The notes below the pieces were generated by a model, which worked only from the letters and a program-made list of their open reading frames with translations, was not told the DNA's origin and did no database searches. The translations under genes and the position numbers were made by a program. Below, piece after piece: positions 43,130-52,107 of a stretch of 64,000 bases of DNA. Origin of the DNA: Mycolicibacterium sp. BiH015 (lineage in GTDB: Bacteria > Actinomycetota > Actinomycetes > Mycobacteriales > Mycobacteriaceae); assembly GCF_027706845.1 (NCBI RefSeq), contig NZ_JAQGCZ010000001.1:310001-374000 (forward strand). The letters run 5' to 3'. Numbering within the stretch: the first letter of the stretch is position 1; each line of letters begins with the position of its first letter.

Positions 43130-44311
43130 GTGAGTACGGAAACCACCGGGGCAACCGCCGGCATTCGCGAGATCGACACGGGGGCCCTGCCCGACCGCTT
43201 CGCCAGGGGTTGGCACTGCCTGGGGCCGGTCAAGGACTACCTCGACGGCAAGCCGCACGGTGTCGAGATCTTCGGGACGATGCTGGTCGTCTTCGCCGAT
43301 TCGAAAGGTTCCCTGAACGTTCTGGATGGCTACTGCCGCCACATGGGCGGCAATCTCGCCCAGGGTGAGATCAAGGGCGACGAGGTCGCCTGCCCGTTCC
43401 ACGACTGGCGCTGGGGCGGCGACGGCAAATGCAAGCTCGTCCCCTACGCCAAGCGAACCCCGCGACTGGCCCGCACCCGCGCCTGGCACACCGACGTGCG
43501 CGGCGGTCTGCTGTTCGTCTGGCACGACCACGAGGGCAACCCGCCGCAGGAGGAAGTCCGTATCCCGGAGATTCCGGAATGGTCCAGCAGTGAATGGACC
43601 GACTGGAAGTGGAACTCGATGCTCATCGAGGGCTCCAACTGCCGCGAGATCATCGACAACGTCACCGACATGGCGCACTTCTTCTACATCCATTTCGGCC
43701 TGCCGACGTACTTCAAGAACGTCTTCGAAGGACACATCGCAAGCCAGTACCTGCACAATGTGGGCCGGCCGGATGTCAACGACATGGGCACCGCCTACGG
43801 CGATGCCTCCCTCGATTCGGAGGCCAGCTACTTCGGGCCGTCGTTCATGATCAACTGGCTGCACAACAAGTACGGCGACTTCAAGGCCGAGTCGATCCTG
43901 ATCAACTGCCACTATCCGGTGACCCAGGATTCGTTCGTGTTGCAGTGGGGCGTCATCGTCGAGAAGCCCAAAGGACTCGACGACGAGACCACCGAGAAGC
44001 TGGCCACTGCCTTCACCGACGGTGTCAGCAAGGGCTTCTTGCAGGATGTCGAGATCTGGAAGCACAAGACCCGCATCGACAACCCGCTGCTCGTGGAGGA
44101 AGACGGCGCGGTGTATCAGATGCGCCGGTGGTATCAGCAGTTCTACGTCGACGTCGCCGACGTGACACCGGACATGACGGATCGCTTCGAGATGGAGGTC
44201 GACACCACGATCGCCAACGAGAAGTGGGCCGTCGAGGTCGAGGAGAATCTGCGGGAGAGGGAGAACCTCAAGGCGCGCGAAGCCGAGAAGGCGGAATCGC
44301 CGGCGACATGA
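43130..44311 (+). CDS. kshA: KshA, 3-ketosteroid 9alpha-hydroxylase oxygenase (copy 2, Rv3526-like)
   Basis: A 393-residue Rieske oxygenase. The cluster ligands are in YCRHMGG and CPFHDW, and the mononuclear iron site in DNVTDMAHFFYIHFG. It is the positional equivalent of Rv3526 and has its own KstR box, so it is probably the main housekeeping KshA. It shares most of its residues with the copy at 17875 but differs in the substrate-facing region after the iron motif (LHNVGRPDVNDMG against MESKPRPDFTTNP). GTG 43130 is the start. Its stop TGA overlaps the first ATG of the tandem leader repeat. Confidence 0.95.
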   Translation: MSTETTGATAGIREIDTGALPDRFARGWHCLGPVKDYLDGKPHGVEIFGTMLVVFADSKGSLNVLDGYCRHMGGNLAQGEIKGDEVACPFHDWRWGGDGKCKLVPYAKRTPRLARTRAWHTDVRGGLLFVWHDHEGNPPQEEVRIPEIPEWSSSEWTDWKWNSMLIEGSNCREIIDNVTDMAHFFYIHFGLPTYFKNVFEGHIASQYLHNVGRPDVNDMGTAYGDASLDSEASYFGPSFMINWLHNKYGDFKAESILINCHYPVTQDSFVLQWGVIVEKPKGLDDETTEKLATAFTDGVSKGFLQDVEIWKHKTRIDNPLLVEEDGAVYQMRRWYQQFYVDVADVTPDMTDRFEMEVDTTIANEKWAVEVEENLRERENLKAREAEKAESPAT

Positions 44312-44403
44312 CTTCAGCGAGAAGCGGAGCGGGTCGCGCATGACTTCAGCGAGAAGCGGAGCGGATCGCGCATGACTTCAGCCAGAAGCGGAGCGGATCG
44401 CGC
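44308..44403 (+). repeat. Three tandem 32-bp units forming overlapping micro-ORFs
   Basis: Three near-identical 32-nt units start at 44308, 44340 and 44372, differing at one position each. Each begins with ATG and opens an 11-codon frame (MTSARSGA[G/D]RA) whose TGA overlaps the ATG of the next unit. The first ATG overlaps the kshA stop and the last unit ends against ATG 44404 of the next gene. The sequence contains no spacers. This resembles the translational-coupling design described for mycobacterial interspersed repetitive units (MIRUs). Confidence 0.85.
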
Positions 44404-44871
44404 ATGACAGACGCCCCGGATGTGGATCGCCTCGCCAAGTCGATGCTCCAGCTACACGGGCATGACGAAGACGAGCACGACCACGGTCGGCCGACGGGGG
44501 ACAACGCGACTGGATCGTGGCGCAAGGCACCGGATTTCGCGTCCGATCCAGATCGGGCCGCGGCGGTGCGAGAAGGCACCGACCGCGACCGCCAGCGATA
44601 TCTCACCTCCGGGCTGGTGTCTGTCGACTGCCGTTTCTGCCACGTGACCGTGCAGGTCAAGAAACTCGGACCCGCGCACACCTCGGTGCAGTGGAACGCC
44701 GACGCCACCCGGCGCTGCGCACACTTCTCTGAAATCCGGGATGCCGGTGGGGATCCCGCGCGTTCGCGGTCCTGCCCTCGGCTTGCCGACAGCATCCGGC
44801 ACGCCGTCGCCGAGGGCTGCCTGGAGGAGTATTCGAGTGCGCCCTCACCGGGCGACGGCGAGCCGTCATAG
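44404..44871 (+). CDS. Cys/His-rich conserved protein (Rv3527-like)
   Basis: A 155-residue protein of unknown function in the position of Rv3527. The N-terminus has a His/Asp/Glu-rich stretch (HGHDEDEHDHG, near residue 18). A CRFCHVTV pair (near 76-79) with two further Cys (RRCAHF, SRSCPR) could bind zinc or an Fe-S cluster. It is separated from kshA only by the repeat leader, so it is likely co-expressed and could support the oxygenase, but nothing shows that directly. The end overlaps the convergent sulfotransferase by six bases. Confidence 0.75.
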   Translation: MTDAPDVDRLAKSMLQLHGHDEDEHDHGRPTGDNATGSWRKAPDFASDPDRAAAVREGTDRDRQRYLTSGLVSVDCRFCHVTVQVKKLGPAHTSVQWNADATRRCAHFSEIRDAGGDPARSRSCPRLADSIRHAVAEGCLEEYSSAPSPGDGEPS

Positions 44872-46011
44872 GTTCTTGAAGCGTTCCTTCACTTCCTCGG
44901 CGGTCAGGCCGTAGTCCGCCAGCGAGTAGGTGTGCTTCGGCGCCCGCGGTCCCTTTTTGCTCTCCTCGTGGGTGTTGCGCACCGACTCGCGGGCCTCGTC
45001 GGTGTACTCGATACCGAAGGCCCGGTAGATGTCCTCCACGGCGCCGACCGGGTCTTTGATGAGCTTGAAGTAGTCGAGATCGTAGAACTGTGCCGGATCG
45101 TGCTTGGCCCGTTCGGCGTTGAAAAGTTCCAGTCCGCGCGACCACGTCTCCATCGAATCGGCACCGATCACGTCCCCGGTGAACGTGTTCGACCACCCCT
45201 CGGTGGTGTGCTGCGCGAGCGAGCACATCGACGCCATGATCGTCTCGGCCGGCCGGTGGCATTGCACCACCAGCGCGTCGGGGTAGGTCGCGAACAGTGC
45301 GTCGAGCGCGAACAGATGGCTCGGATTCTTGAGCACCCAGCGCTTGTCGCGATCGTTGAGACCGATGAGCTGCAGGTTACGGCGGTGCCGCTGATACGGC
45401 TTGGTCCAGTCCTGCCGCGCCAGCCACTGCGCGTAGGTCGGCACATGCGCCAGGGTCTCGTAGGACACCGAGTGCAGGGACTGCCGCAGCAGCTGCCAGC
45501 ACTCTTCCACCTCGTCGGCGGTCATGAAGTGCAGACCCGTGTAGTCCGGATTCTCTTCGTGCGCTTTGGTGAACTGTGCGTCGAGCTGCTGGAAGACCGG
45601 GTTCTGCGACCAGGTTTCGCGCGGCGGCCGCGGTTGCGGAAACTCGGCCAACCACAGTTCGAGGCCCTGGTGCCGCGGATCGCCGGCCAGCAACCGGTGC
45701 ACGGCGGTGGTACCGGTGCGGGGCAGCCCCGTCACGAAGATCGGTCGTTCGATGGGCACGTCGGCGTGCTCGGGGTACTGCTTGAAGGCCGCCTCCGAAA
45801 CGAGCCGGGCCACCAGAGCATTACGGATGAAGAATCGATGCATCTTGCTGCCGAGTTCGGTGAGATCGGCCTCGCGCTGGAAGGCTTCGAGCAGGACGCC
45901 GAGCGCCTCACGGTAGTTGTCGTCGTCTGTACCGAAATCCTCGAGACCGCAGGCTTTGACTGCCGATGCGTGCAGGTCTTCGACGGTGCCTACGTTGGTC
46001 CGTCCACTCAT
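44866..46011 (-). CDS. Sulfotransferase-family protein (Rv3529c-like)
   Basis: A 381-residue P-loop sulfotransferase. The PAPS 5'-phosphosulfate loop is IFVTGLPRTGTTAVHRLL (near residue 92) and the downstream ALVVQCHRPAETIMASMCS region (near 255) suits the 3'-phosphate site. Mycobacterial homologues are conserved in the sterol gene cluster (Rv3529c), but the acceptor is unknown. ATG 46009-46011 overlaps the SDR stop by one base (TGATG), and all three genes 44866-47931 are read from one KstR-controlled promoter. Confidence 0.85.
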   Translation of the reverse strand: MSGRTNVGTVEDLHASAVKACGLEDFGTDDDNYREALGVLLEAFQREADLTELGSKMHRFFIRNALVARLVSEAAFKQYPEHADVPIERPIFVTGLPRTGTTAVHRLLAGDPRHQGLELWLAEFPQPRPPRETWSQNPVFQQLDAQFTKAHEENPDYTGLHFMTADEVEECWQLLRQSLHSVSYETLAHVPTYAQWLARQDWTKPYQRHRRNLQLIGLNDRDKRWVLKNPSHLFALDALFATYPDALVVQCHRPAETIMASMCSLAQHTTEGWSNTFTGDVIGADSMETWSRGLELFNAERAKHDPAQFYDLDYFKLIKDPVGAVEDIYRAFGIEYTDEARESVRNTHEESKKGPRAPKHTYSLADYGLTAEEVKERFKNL

Positions 46012-46802
46012 CAGGCTTTGTACTCCCCGCAGTTCACATCGAGTGCCTGGCCGGTGATGCCGCTGGACAGATCGCTGGCCATGAACAGGATCGCCGACGC
46101 GACCTCGTCCTCGGTGGGCAGTCGCTTGAGGTCTGATGCCGCAGCGGTGGCCTTGTAGATCTCTTCGACGGTGGTGCCGTACTTTCCGGCCTGGTGGTTG
46201 AAGTAGGACTCCAAGGTGCCGCCCCAGATATACCCGGGCAGAATCGAATTCACTCTGATGCCCTGCTCGCCGAGCTCGGTGGCCAGCGTTTGTGACATCG
46301 CCAGCAGCGCCGACTTGGCCATCTTGTAGGCGCCATACTTGGCCTGCGAATGGCGCACGACCATCGAGTTCACGTTGACGACTGAGCCTTTCGACTCGGC
46401 CAGGGCGGGAGTGAAGGCTTGCACCATGCGCAGGGCGCCGAAAACCGTCAACTCGATCGCGTCTCGCATGTGCTCGAAAGTGGTATTGGCGAACGGCTTC
46501 ATCGAGGGAACGCGGAAGGCGTTGTTGATGAGGACGTCGACCTTCCCGTAGGCCTTGAGCGATTCATCGACGAGATTGTTCACCTGCGCCTCGTCGGTGA
46601 TGTCGGTGCCCACCGAGACGGCACGCCGACCGAGGTCGGTGATCTGTTTGGCCACGTCGTCGAGACGTTCGACGGTGCGCGCCGCGAGCACGAGGTCGGC
46701 ACCGGCCTCCGCGCAGCGCCGAGCGAGAGTGGTACCGAGCGCCGGCCCGACCCCGCTGATGACGACAACCTTACCGTCCAGAAGTCCTCCGGAACCCGTC
46801 AC
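46011..46802 (-). CDS. Short-chain dehydrogenase (Rv3530c-like)
   Basis: A 263-residue SDR. The nucleotide motif is SGVGPALGTTLA (near residue 17) rather than the usual TGxxxGIG, NNAF replaces NNAG near 92, and the catalytic Ser/Tyr/Lys lie in NVNSM and YGAYKMAK. A steroid or hydroxyacyl substrate is likely from context. GTG 46800-46802 begins one base after the Rv3531c-like stop, so the genes are coupled. Confidence 0.87.
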   Translation of the reverse strand: MTGSGGLLDGKVVVISGVGPALGTTLARRCAEAGADLVLAARTVERLDDVAKQITDLGRRAVSVGTDITDEAQVNNLVDESLKAYGKVDVLINNAFRVPSMKPFANTTFEHMRDAIELTVFGALRMVQAFTPALAESKGSVVNVNSMVVRHSQAKYGAYKMAKSALLAMSQTLATELGEQGIRVNSILPGYIWGGTLESYFNHQAGKYGTTVEEIYKATAAASDLKRLPTEDEVASAILFMASDLSSGITGQALDVNCGEYKA

Positions 46803-46803
46803 G

Positions 46804-47931
46804 CTAACCCACCATTCTTTCGCCGATCTGCTTCTGGCGCAGTGCGATCCGCGCTCGCCAGTCTTCCGCCGAGATCTTGTTCGCTTCGTAGTACGGCAAC
46901 GCAGCGCTGACCTTGTCGACGTCTATCAGCTCCACCGTCGGCCCGTCAGCGGCCGTCATCTCGCGAGACACTCGCTGCCATCGGAACTGCAGGAATCCCT
47001 TGCGGTGCCCGAGGGTTTCCACCCAGTTCGTCACGCCTGGATTCTGATCGGAGACGACGATACGGATCTTGCCGTCCGGGTCCGCCTGAGCCTGAGTGCC
47101 GTTCAGCGACGTCTGATGGTTGATGTAGTCGAGCGAGATGTACCACAGGCTGCCGAGCTGGAATCCGAGATAGGGGGCGTCGGTGACAGGCAGGGTGATG
47201 ACCAGCGCCTGATCTTCGGTGAGGTCGAATTGGCCGGCCGACGAGTACTGCGTGGCGAGGCCGCCCGGGGTAAGCCTGGGCGGAACCATCTGGTTGGGCG
47301 GGCTGTCGTTGTAGAACCACTGCGGGAACTGCAGCCACGTCTTCACCCGCTGGACGAGTTGCTTACCCGCGACCGCGTAGCGCTTCTCGATCAGCTCCTT
47401 GGTCAGGGGTGGCGGCGCGGTTCCGGCCGTGTCGGTTCGGTAGATCGCGAACGAGCCGCGCTCGGCGGACCAGTCGTTGTAGACCTCTCGAATCACCAGC
47501 TGAGACGGCGTGGCCGGCGTGAAGCGCCACTCGAACGTGCCGTCGTCGGCGATGTCGAGTTTGCGGTCGTCGAAGGCCGTGTCGCTGTCGGGCACCACTT
47601 CGTCGGTGTACTCGCCGCCGAGAAGCTGGAAGCTCACGTCGGTGGTGGTGCCCCGAGTGCCGGTCACGACGTATTCGTGGCCGGCTTGCACGCGGGTGCC
47701 GAAGTACATCGTGTCCGGGTTGTCGAGACCCATCTTGGTGAACGGCCCGGTACCGCTGTGCAGAAACGGGTGGTCGCGGTCGTAGTCGAACGCCACATGC
47801 GTGCACGCGGCGATACAACCGGCGAGGTACTGGAGTCCTTCCAGCAGATCTGCCTCGGATTCGATGAACGGGGCGGTGGCGACCAGGTTCTCGGCCTCGG
47901 CGATGGCGTCGGCCAGCGGCTTCGCAAACAC
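46804..47931 (-). CDS. Conserved protein in the sterol regulon (Rv3531c-like)
   Basis: A 375-residue protein of unknown function from GTG 47929-47931 (MFAKPLADAIAEAE). This start gives the same length as Rv3531c and leaves the KstR box 12 nt upstream; a longer frame to 47967 would place the box inside the gene. No signal peptide is seen. Its sequence (for example GHEYVVTGTRGTTTDVSF and DAPYLGFQLGSLWY) resembles a two-domain beta-rich family with DUF1214-like features. It heads the Rv3531c-Rv3530c-Rv3529c transcript. Confidence 0.82.
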   Translation of the reverse strand: MFAKPLADAIAEAENLVATAPFIESEADLLEGLQYLAGCIAACTHVAFDYDRDHPFLHSGTGPFTKMGLDNPDTMYFGTRVQAGHEYVVTGTRGTTTDVSFQLLGGEYTDEVVPDSDTAFDDRKLDIADDGTFEWRFTPATPSQLVIREVYNDWSAERGSFAIYRTDTAGTAPPPLTKELIEKRYAVAGKQLVQRVKTWLQFPQWFYNDSPPNQMVPPRLTPGGLATQYSSAGQFDLTEDQALVITLPVTDAPYLGFQLGSLWYISLDYINHQTSLNGTQAQADPDGKIRIVVSDQNPGVTNWVETLGHRKGFLQFRWQRVSREMTAADGPTVELIDVDKVSAALPYYEANKISAEDWRARIALRQKQIGERMVG

Positions 47932-47942
47932 AGCATCGAAAC

Positions 47943-47956
47943 TAGAACGCGTTCTA
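47943..47956. promoter_or_regulatory. KstR box between the Rv3531c-like and iclR genes
   Basis: TAGAACGCGTTCTA is a perfect palindrome fitting the KstR consensus. It lies 12 nt before the Rv3531c-like start and about 64 nt from the divergent IclR start. Confidence 0.87.
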
Positions 47957-48019
47957 CCCAGAGTCAATATATCGACCGTGTTGTTTCATATTTGGAACGC
48001 GTGCGGCTACATTACTGGG

Positions 48020-48922
48020 ATGGTCTCGCCGATCCAGCCCACCCGCTCTTCGCCGCCGACCGATCGGGTGGTCCGGCTTCTTGATTTTCTGGCCAGCCGG
48101 CCATCCGAACGCTTCGGGGTGTCCGACCTCGCGCGCCGCATCGGTCTGAGCAAGCCGACCTGTCTCGGCATCGTCACCTCACTCGCCGAGGCGGGGTATC
48201 TCGTCCGCGACCCGGCGGACAAGACATACCGACTCGGTCCGTCGCTGATCACGTTAGGGCACAAGGCTCAGGAGTCGTTGCGCGTCAGCCCCGCTGCGCG
48301 CGAACAACTGCGTCGACTCTCGGCACGGTTCGCCGCCACCGCGGCGCTGTCGGCGGTGGTCGACGATCGCATCACGCTGCTCGATCTGGTGGCGCCCGCC
48401 GGTGCCGAGCCGGGGGTTGAGGTGGGGCAGAGCTATCCGTTCGCCCCACCCGTGGGCCTCATGTTCGTGCTGTGGGACGACGAGGCAGAACGCAATTGGC
48501 TTGAGATGCAGCCGACTGTGCCGTTGCGAATGGACATGGAGCGGCTGAGTCGGGTGACTGCGCGCTGCCGCGCCGACGGCTACCTCGTGGAACGGTTGAC
48601 GCCCGGTGGCCGGCGGTTGTACTCACTGATGGCCGGCATGCCGACCACCCTGCCCGGCGAGTTGCGCGCCCTACTCGGTGAGCTGGTGTCGGATATCGGC
48701 GAGCGCGTGTATCTGCGCGACGAGAGTCCGAGCCGCAAGCGCGTCGACATCAGCGTCATCTCCGCTCCGGTGTTCGACCATTATCGGCGCCAGGTGATGG
48801 TGACCTCGATGCACATCGGAAAAGCATTGACGGACAACGAGATCGCTGTGCGAGCACGTGCCGTCGTCGAGACGGCCGACGCGGTCACCGCACATTTGGG
48901 CGGCGAGAAACCCGTGTTCTAG
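48020..48922 (+). CDS. IclR-family transcriptional regulator
   Basis: A 300-residue IclR protein. The winged helix (about residues 15-75) has FGVSDLARRIGLSKPTCLGIVTSLAEAGYL, and the effector domain (about 90-290) follows with LRRLSARFAATAALSAVVDD and REDESP-like segments. ATG 48020 follows GGG with no strong ribosome site. It is divergent from the KstR-controlled Rv3531c set and may add local control to it. Its ligand is unknown. Confidence 0.87.
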   Translation: MVSPIQPTRSSPPTDRVVRLLDFLASRPSERFGVSDLARRIGLSKPTCLGIVTSLAEAGYLVRDPADKTYRLGPSLITLGHKAQESLRVSPAAREQLRRLSARFAATAALSAVVDDRITLLDLVAPAGAEPGVEVGQSYPFAPPVGLMFVLWDDEAERNWLEMQPTVPLRMDMERLSRVTARCRADGYLVERLTPGGRRLYSLMAGMPTTLPGELRALLGELVSDIGERVYLRDESPSRKRVDISVISAPVFDHYRRQVMVTSMHIGKALTDNEIAVRARAVVETADAVTAHLGGEKPVF

Positions 48923-48931
48923 GTCTCACGC

Positions 48932-51025
48932 TCACGACGTGCTGGCCAGCGCGAACGGCAGCACCTGCTGCGCACCTGCAGACCGCACCGTCCGTGCGGC
49001 CATCGTCAGAGTCCACCCGCTGTCGGCCATGTCGTCGACGAGTAGCACGGGTCCACCAGCCACCTGGATCACGGCGGGATCAGGTGGGGCGAACGAACGG
49101 TCGAGCGCGGCGACCCGGTATGCCGAGTTCGCTGCAGTCACCGGCCGCCGATCCGGCGCGTACCGCAGCACGCCGAGGTCGGTGAGCCGGCCCAGTTCCG
49201 CAAGCCTGCGAGCCAGCGAGGTGATCAACACCGGATGGCGCACGGAGTCCACCGCCATGACAGCCGTCGGCCTCGTCTCCCAATCCCACGACGCAAGCAC
49301 GTTCACCGCGGCTTGGACGACGTCGTCGGACACTTCCGCATCGTCGGCATCGAGCAGGGCGCGCAGCCGAGCTCCCCAGCCGAGATCGGTGAGCCGGCCG
49401 ATGACGCGTCCCGACTCCGGCCCGTCGGTGATCTTTCCGCTGAGGTCGAGGCCAAGCTTGCCGAGACCCGTCGGCCACTGCTTGCGCGGCGCGAGCGTGA
49501 CGCCGGGCCTCATCAACCGGTGCCGGGAGTCTTCGGCCACCGCTGCGTCGACGTCAGCGGAATACCGTGCACCGGAGCAGTTGTCACACCTGCCGCATCG
49601 CTCGTCGTCGCCGAGTTCCGGGTCGTCGAGCTGCCTACGCAGGAACGCCATCCGACATGCGGTGGTGGACTGGTAGTCGAGCATCGCCTGCTGCTCGCGC
49701 TTTCTGGCCTCGTCGAGCGTGCGATAGCGCACCTCGTCGTAACCCCACGGTTGCCCGGTGGCGATCCAACCGCCCTTGACGCGGCGCACCGCCCCGTCGA
49801 CGTCGAGCACCTTCAGCACCATCTCCAGACGTGACCGGTTGAGGTCCACGAGCGGCTCCAGAGCGGCTGTCGACTGCGGCCGCTCGGCATCCAGGGCATG
49901 AATCACGTTGCGCACCATGGCTTCTGACGGGAACGCCACCGATGCGAAGTACCGCCAGACATCCTGGTCCTCATGACCGGGCAGCAGCACCACCTCGGCG
50001 CTGTCCGTCGAGCGGCCCGCACGTCCCACCTGCTGGTAGTACGCGATGGGCGACGAGGGCGCCCCCAGGTGGACGACGAAGCCGAGATCAGGTTTGTCGA
50101 AACCCATCCCGAGAGCGGATGTCGCGATGAGGGCCTTGACCCGGTTGGCGAGCAGATCGGCCTCCAGCTGCTCCCGTTCGGCCGCCTCGGTGGCCCCCGT
50201 GTAGGACGCGACCTTGTGCCCCTGTTCGGCCAGCAACGCCGCCACATCGTTGGCCTGCGCCACCGTGAGTGTGTAGACGATGCCAGACCCTGGAAGCGAA
50301 TCCAGGTGTGCAACAAGCCAAGCCGCGCGTTGGGCCGGGTTGCCCGCCTTCACCACGGATAGCCGCAGTGACTCGCGGTCGAGCCCCCCACGCAGTACCA
50401 GGGTGTCCGCGTCACCACCCACGCCCAGCTGCGCGGCGACGTCCGTGACAACGCGGTCATTGGCCGTCGCCGTGGTGGCGAGCACCGGAACGTCGGCGCC
50501 GAGGTCGGCGATCAGCGTTCGGATCCTGCGGTAGTCGGGCCGGAAGTCGTGGCCCCAGTCCGACACGCAGTGCGCCTCGTCGACGACGACCAGGCCGGCG
50601 TCGTCGGCCAACGCGGGCAGCACTTCGTCACGGAAGTCCGGGTTGTTCAGCCGTTCCGGGCTCACCAGCAGCACGTCGAGCTCACCGCCCCGGACCCGGT
50701 CATGGATTTCGGCCCAGTCCGCCACGTTGCTCGAGTTGATCGTCGCCGCATGTACCCCCGCGCGGTCTGCGGCCGCGACCTGGTTTCGCATCAGAGCCAG
50801 CAACGGCGACACGATGACCGTCGGCCCGCGCCCTGCGGCGCGAAGCAGCTTGGCGGAGATGAAATACACAGCCGACTTGCCCCAGCCCGTGCGCTGCACG
50901 ACAAGGGCGCGGCGCCGGTGCACGACAAGCGCCTCGATGGCCGTCCACTGGTCATCGCGCAGGACGGCGTCCGGGCCCGCCAGTTGTTCGAGGATCGCCT
51001 GTGCGTCAGCCCGGGTCGCGGTCAT
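48932..51025 (-). CDS. RecQ-like ATP-dependent helicase with C-terminal phosphoribosyltransferase-like domain
   Basis: A 697-residue superfamily-2 helicase. It has Walker A TGWGKS (near residue 47), DEAH followed by CVSDWGHDFRPDY (near 150), motif VI QVGRAGRS (near 330) and RecQ zinc ligands in RCGRCDNCSG (near 475). The C-terminal 100 residues carry GPVLLVDDMADSGWTL, the PRPP-loop pattern of type I phosphoribosyltransferases. No RQC or HRDC domain is obvious. It has no evident role in sterol metabolism. It sits where M. tuberculosis has PPE61 and PPE62. Confidence 0.88.
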   Translation of the reverse strand: MTATRADAQAILEQLAGPDAVLRDDQWTAIEALVVHRRRALVVQRTGWGKSAVYFISAKLLRAAGRGPTVIVSPLLALMRNQVAAADRAGVHAATINSSNVADWAEIHDRVRGGELDVLLVSPERLNNPDFRDEVLPALADDAGLVVVDEAHCVSDWGHDFRPDYRRIRTLIADLGADVPVLATTATANDRVVTDVAAQLGVGGDADTLVLRGGLDRESLRLSVVKAGNPAQRAAWLVAHLDSLPGSGIVYTLTVAQANDVAALLAEQGHKVASYTGATEAAEREQLEADLLANRVKALIATSALGMGFDKPDLGFVVHLGAPSSPIAYYQQVGRAGRSTDSAEVVLLPGHEDQDVWRYFASVAFPSEAMVRNVIHALDAERPQSTAALEPLVDLNRSRLEMVLKVLDVDGAVRRVKGGWIATGQPWGYDEVRYRTLDEARKREQQAMLDYQSTTACRMAFLRRQLDDPELGDDERCGRCDNCSGARYSADVDAAVAEDSRHRLMRPGVTLAPRKQWPTGLGKLGLDLSGKITDGPESGRVIGRLTDLGWGARLRALLDADDAEVSDDVVQAAVNVLASWDWETRPTAVMAVDSVRHPVLITSLARRLAELGRLTDLGVLRYAPDRRPVTAANSAYRVAALDRSFAPPDPAVIQVAGGPVLLVDDMADSGWTLTMAARTVRSAGAQQVLPFALASTS

Positions 51026-51054
51026 GTATCCATCGTGCCCGGGGGTCCGACGGG

Positions 51055-52107
51055 TCAGGACTTGGCAGCCTCCTGCTCGCGTTTGATTTCCAGCGCGATG
51101 TCGATGAGTTGGTCTTCCTGGCCGCCGATGAGTTTGCGTTGCCCGGCGCGGTGCAGCAGCTTGTGCGCGGGCACTCCGTAGCGTTCGGACTGGCGGATGG
51201 CGTGTTTGAGGAAGCTGGAGTACACCCCCGAGTAGCCCATGATCAGCGCGTTACGGTCCAAGAGGCACTCGGCGGGCATCGCGGGCGCCACGACCTCCTC
51301 GGCCGCGTCGGCGATGTCGAAGAAGTCGATGCCGGTCTTGACGCCGATCTTGTCGAACACCCCGATGAGCGCCTCGACCGGCGCGTTGCCCGCACCGGCG
51401 CCGAACCGCCGGCAGGAGCCGTCGATCTGCTTGGCACCGGCACGCACGGCCTCGATGCTGTTGGCCACGCCCAGTCCGAGGTTCTCGTGCCCGTGAAAAC
51501 CCACCTGGGCGTCATCGCCGAGTTCGGCGACCAGCGCCGCGACCCGGTCACGCACCCCTTCGAGCACCAACGCACCCGCCGAATCCACCACGTAGACGCA
51601 CTGACACCCCGCATCGGCCATGATCCGGGCCTGGACGGCCAGCTTCTCCGGGGAGATGGTGTGGCTCATCATCAAAAACCCGACGGTCTCCAGCCCGAGC
51701 TCACGCGCCAGCCCGAAATGCTGAATCGACACATCAGCCTCGGTGCAATGCGTCGCGATCCGGCAGATCGAACCACCGTTGTTCTGGGCCTCTTTAATGT
51801 CTTCCTTGGTGCCCACACCCGGCAGCATCAGGAACGCGATCTTGGACTCGGTGGCCGTCTCAGCGGCCAACTTGATCAGTTCCTGCTCCGGGGTCTTGGA
51901 AAACCCGTAGTTGAAACTCGACCCACCCAGACCGTCCCCGTGGGTCACCTCGATCACCGGCACCCCGGCCGCATCCAGGGCCGCCACGATCGCCCCGACC
52001 TCATCCTTGGTGAACTGGTGGCGCTTGTGATGGCTTCCGTCGCGCAGCGACGTGTCGGTCATCCGCACGTCCCACATCGGATTGAAGAAAATGTCCTCGG
52101 TACTCAT
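51055..52107 (-). CDS. hsaF: HsaF, 4-hydroxy-2-oxovalerate aldolase
   Basis: A 350-residue class II pyruvate aldolase. The metal Asp and catalytic Arg are in MTDTSLRDG (near residues 16-24), HHKRHQF follows, and the metal His pair is in GFHGHEN (near 200). It cleaves 4-hydroxy-2-oxohexanoate from cholesterol ring degradation into pyruvate and propionaldehyde, which HsaG channels on. Its ATG overlaps the hsaG stop by four bases. Its 5' half and hsaG/hsaE use more T-ending codons than neighbouring genes. Confidence 0.95.
   Translation of the reverse strand: MSTEDIFFNPMWDVRMTDTSLRDGSHHKRHQFTKDEVGAIVAALDAAGVPVIEVTHGDGLGGSSFNYGFSKTPEQELIKLAAETATESKIAFLMLPGVGTKEDIKEAQNNGGSICRIATHCTEADVSIQHFGLARELGLETVGFLMMSHTISPEKLAVQARIMADAGCQCVYVVDSAGALVLEGVRDRVAALVAELGDDAQVGFHGHENLGLGVANSIEAVRAGAKQIDGSCRRFGAGAGNAPVEALIGVFDKIGVKTGIDFFDIADAAEEVVAPAMPAECLLDRNALIMGYSGVYSSFLKHAIRQSERYGVPAHKLLHRAGQRKLIGGQEDQLIDIALEIKREQEAAKS

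Noticed and set aside
44308..44403. CRISPR array
   Set aside because: The three units are directly adjacent with no spacers and form overlapping micro-ORFs; no cas gene is nearby.
47991..48004. KstR-like half site near the iclR start
   Set aside because: TTTGGAACGCGTGC has the AAC half but GTG in place of the GTT half, so it does not fit the consensus.
46555..48084. 509-codon plus-strand frame opposite the SDR and Rv3531c-like genes
   Set aside because: It crosses the KstR box and two conserved genes and has no conserved motif.
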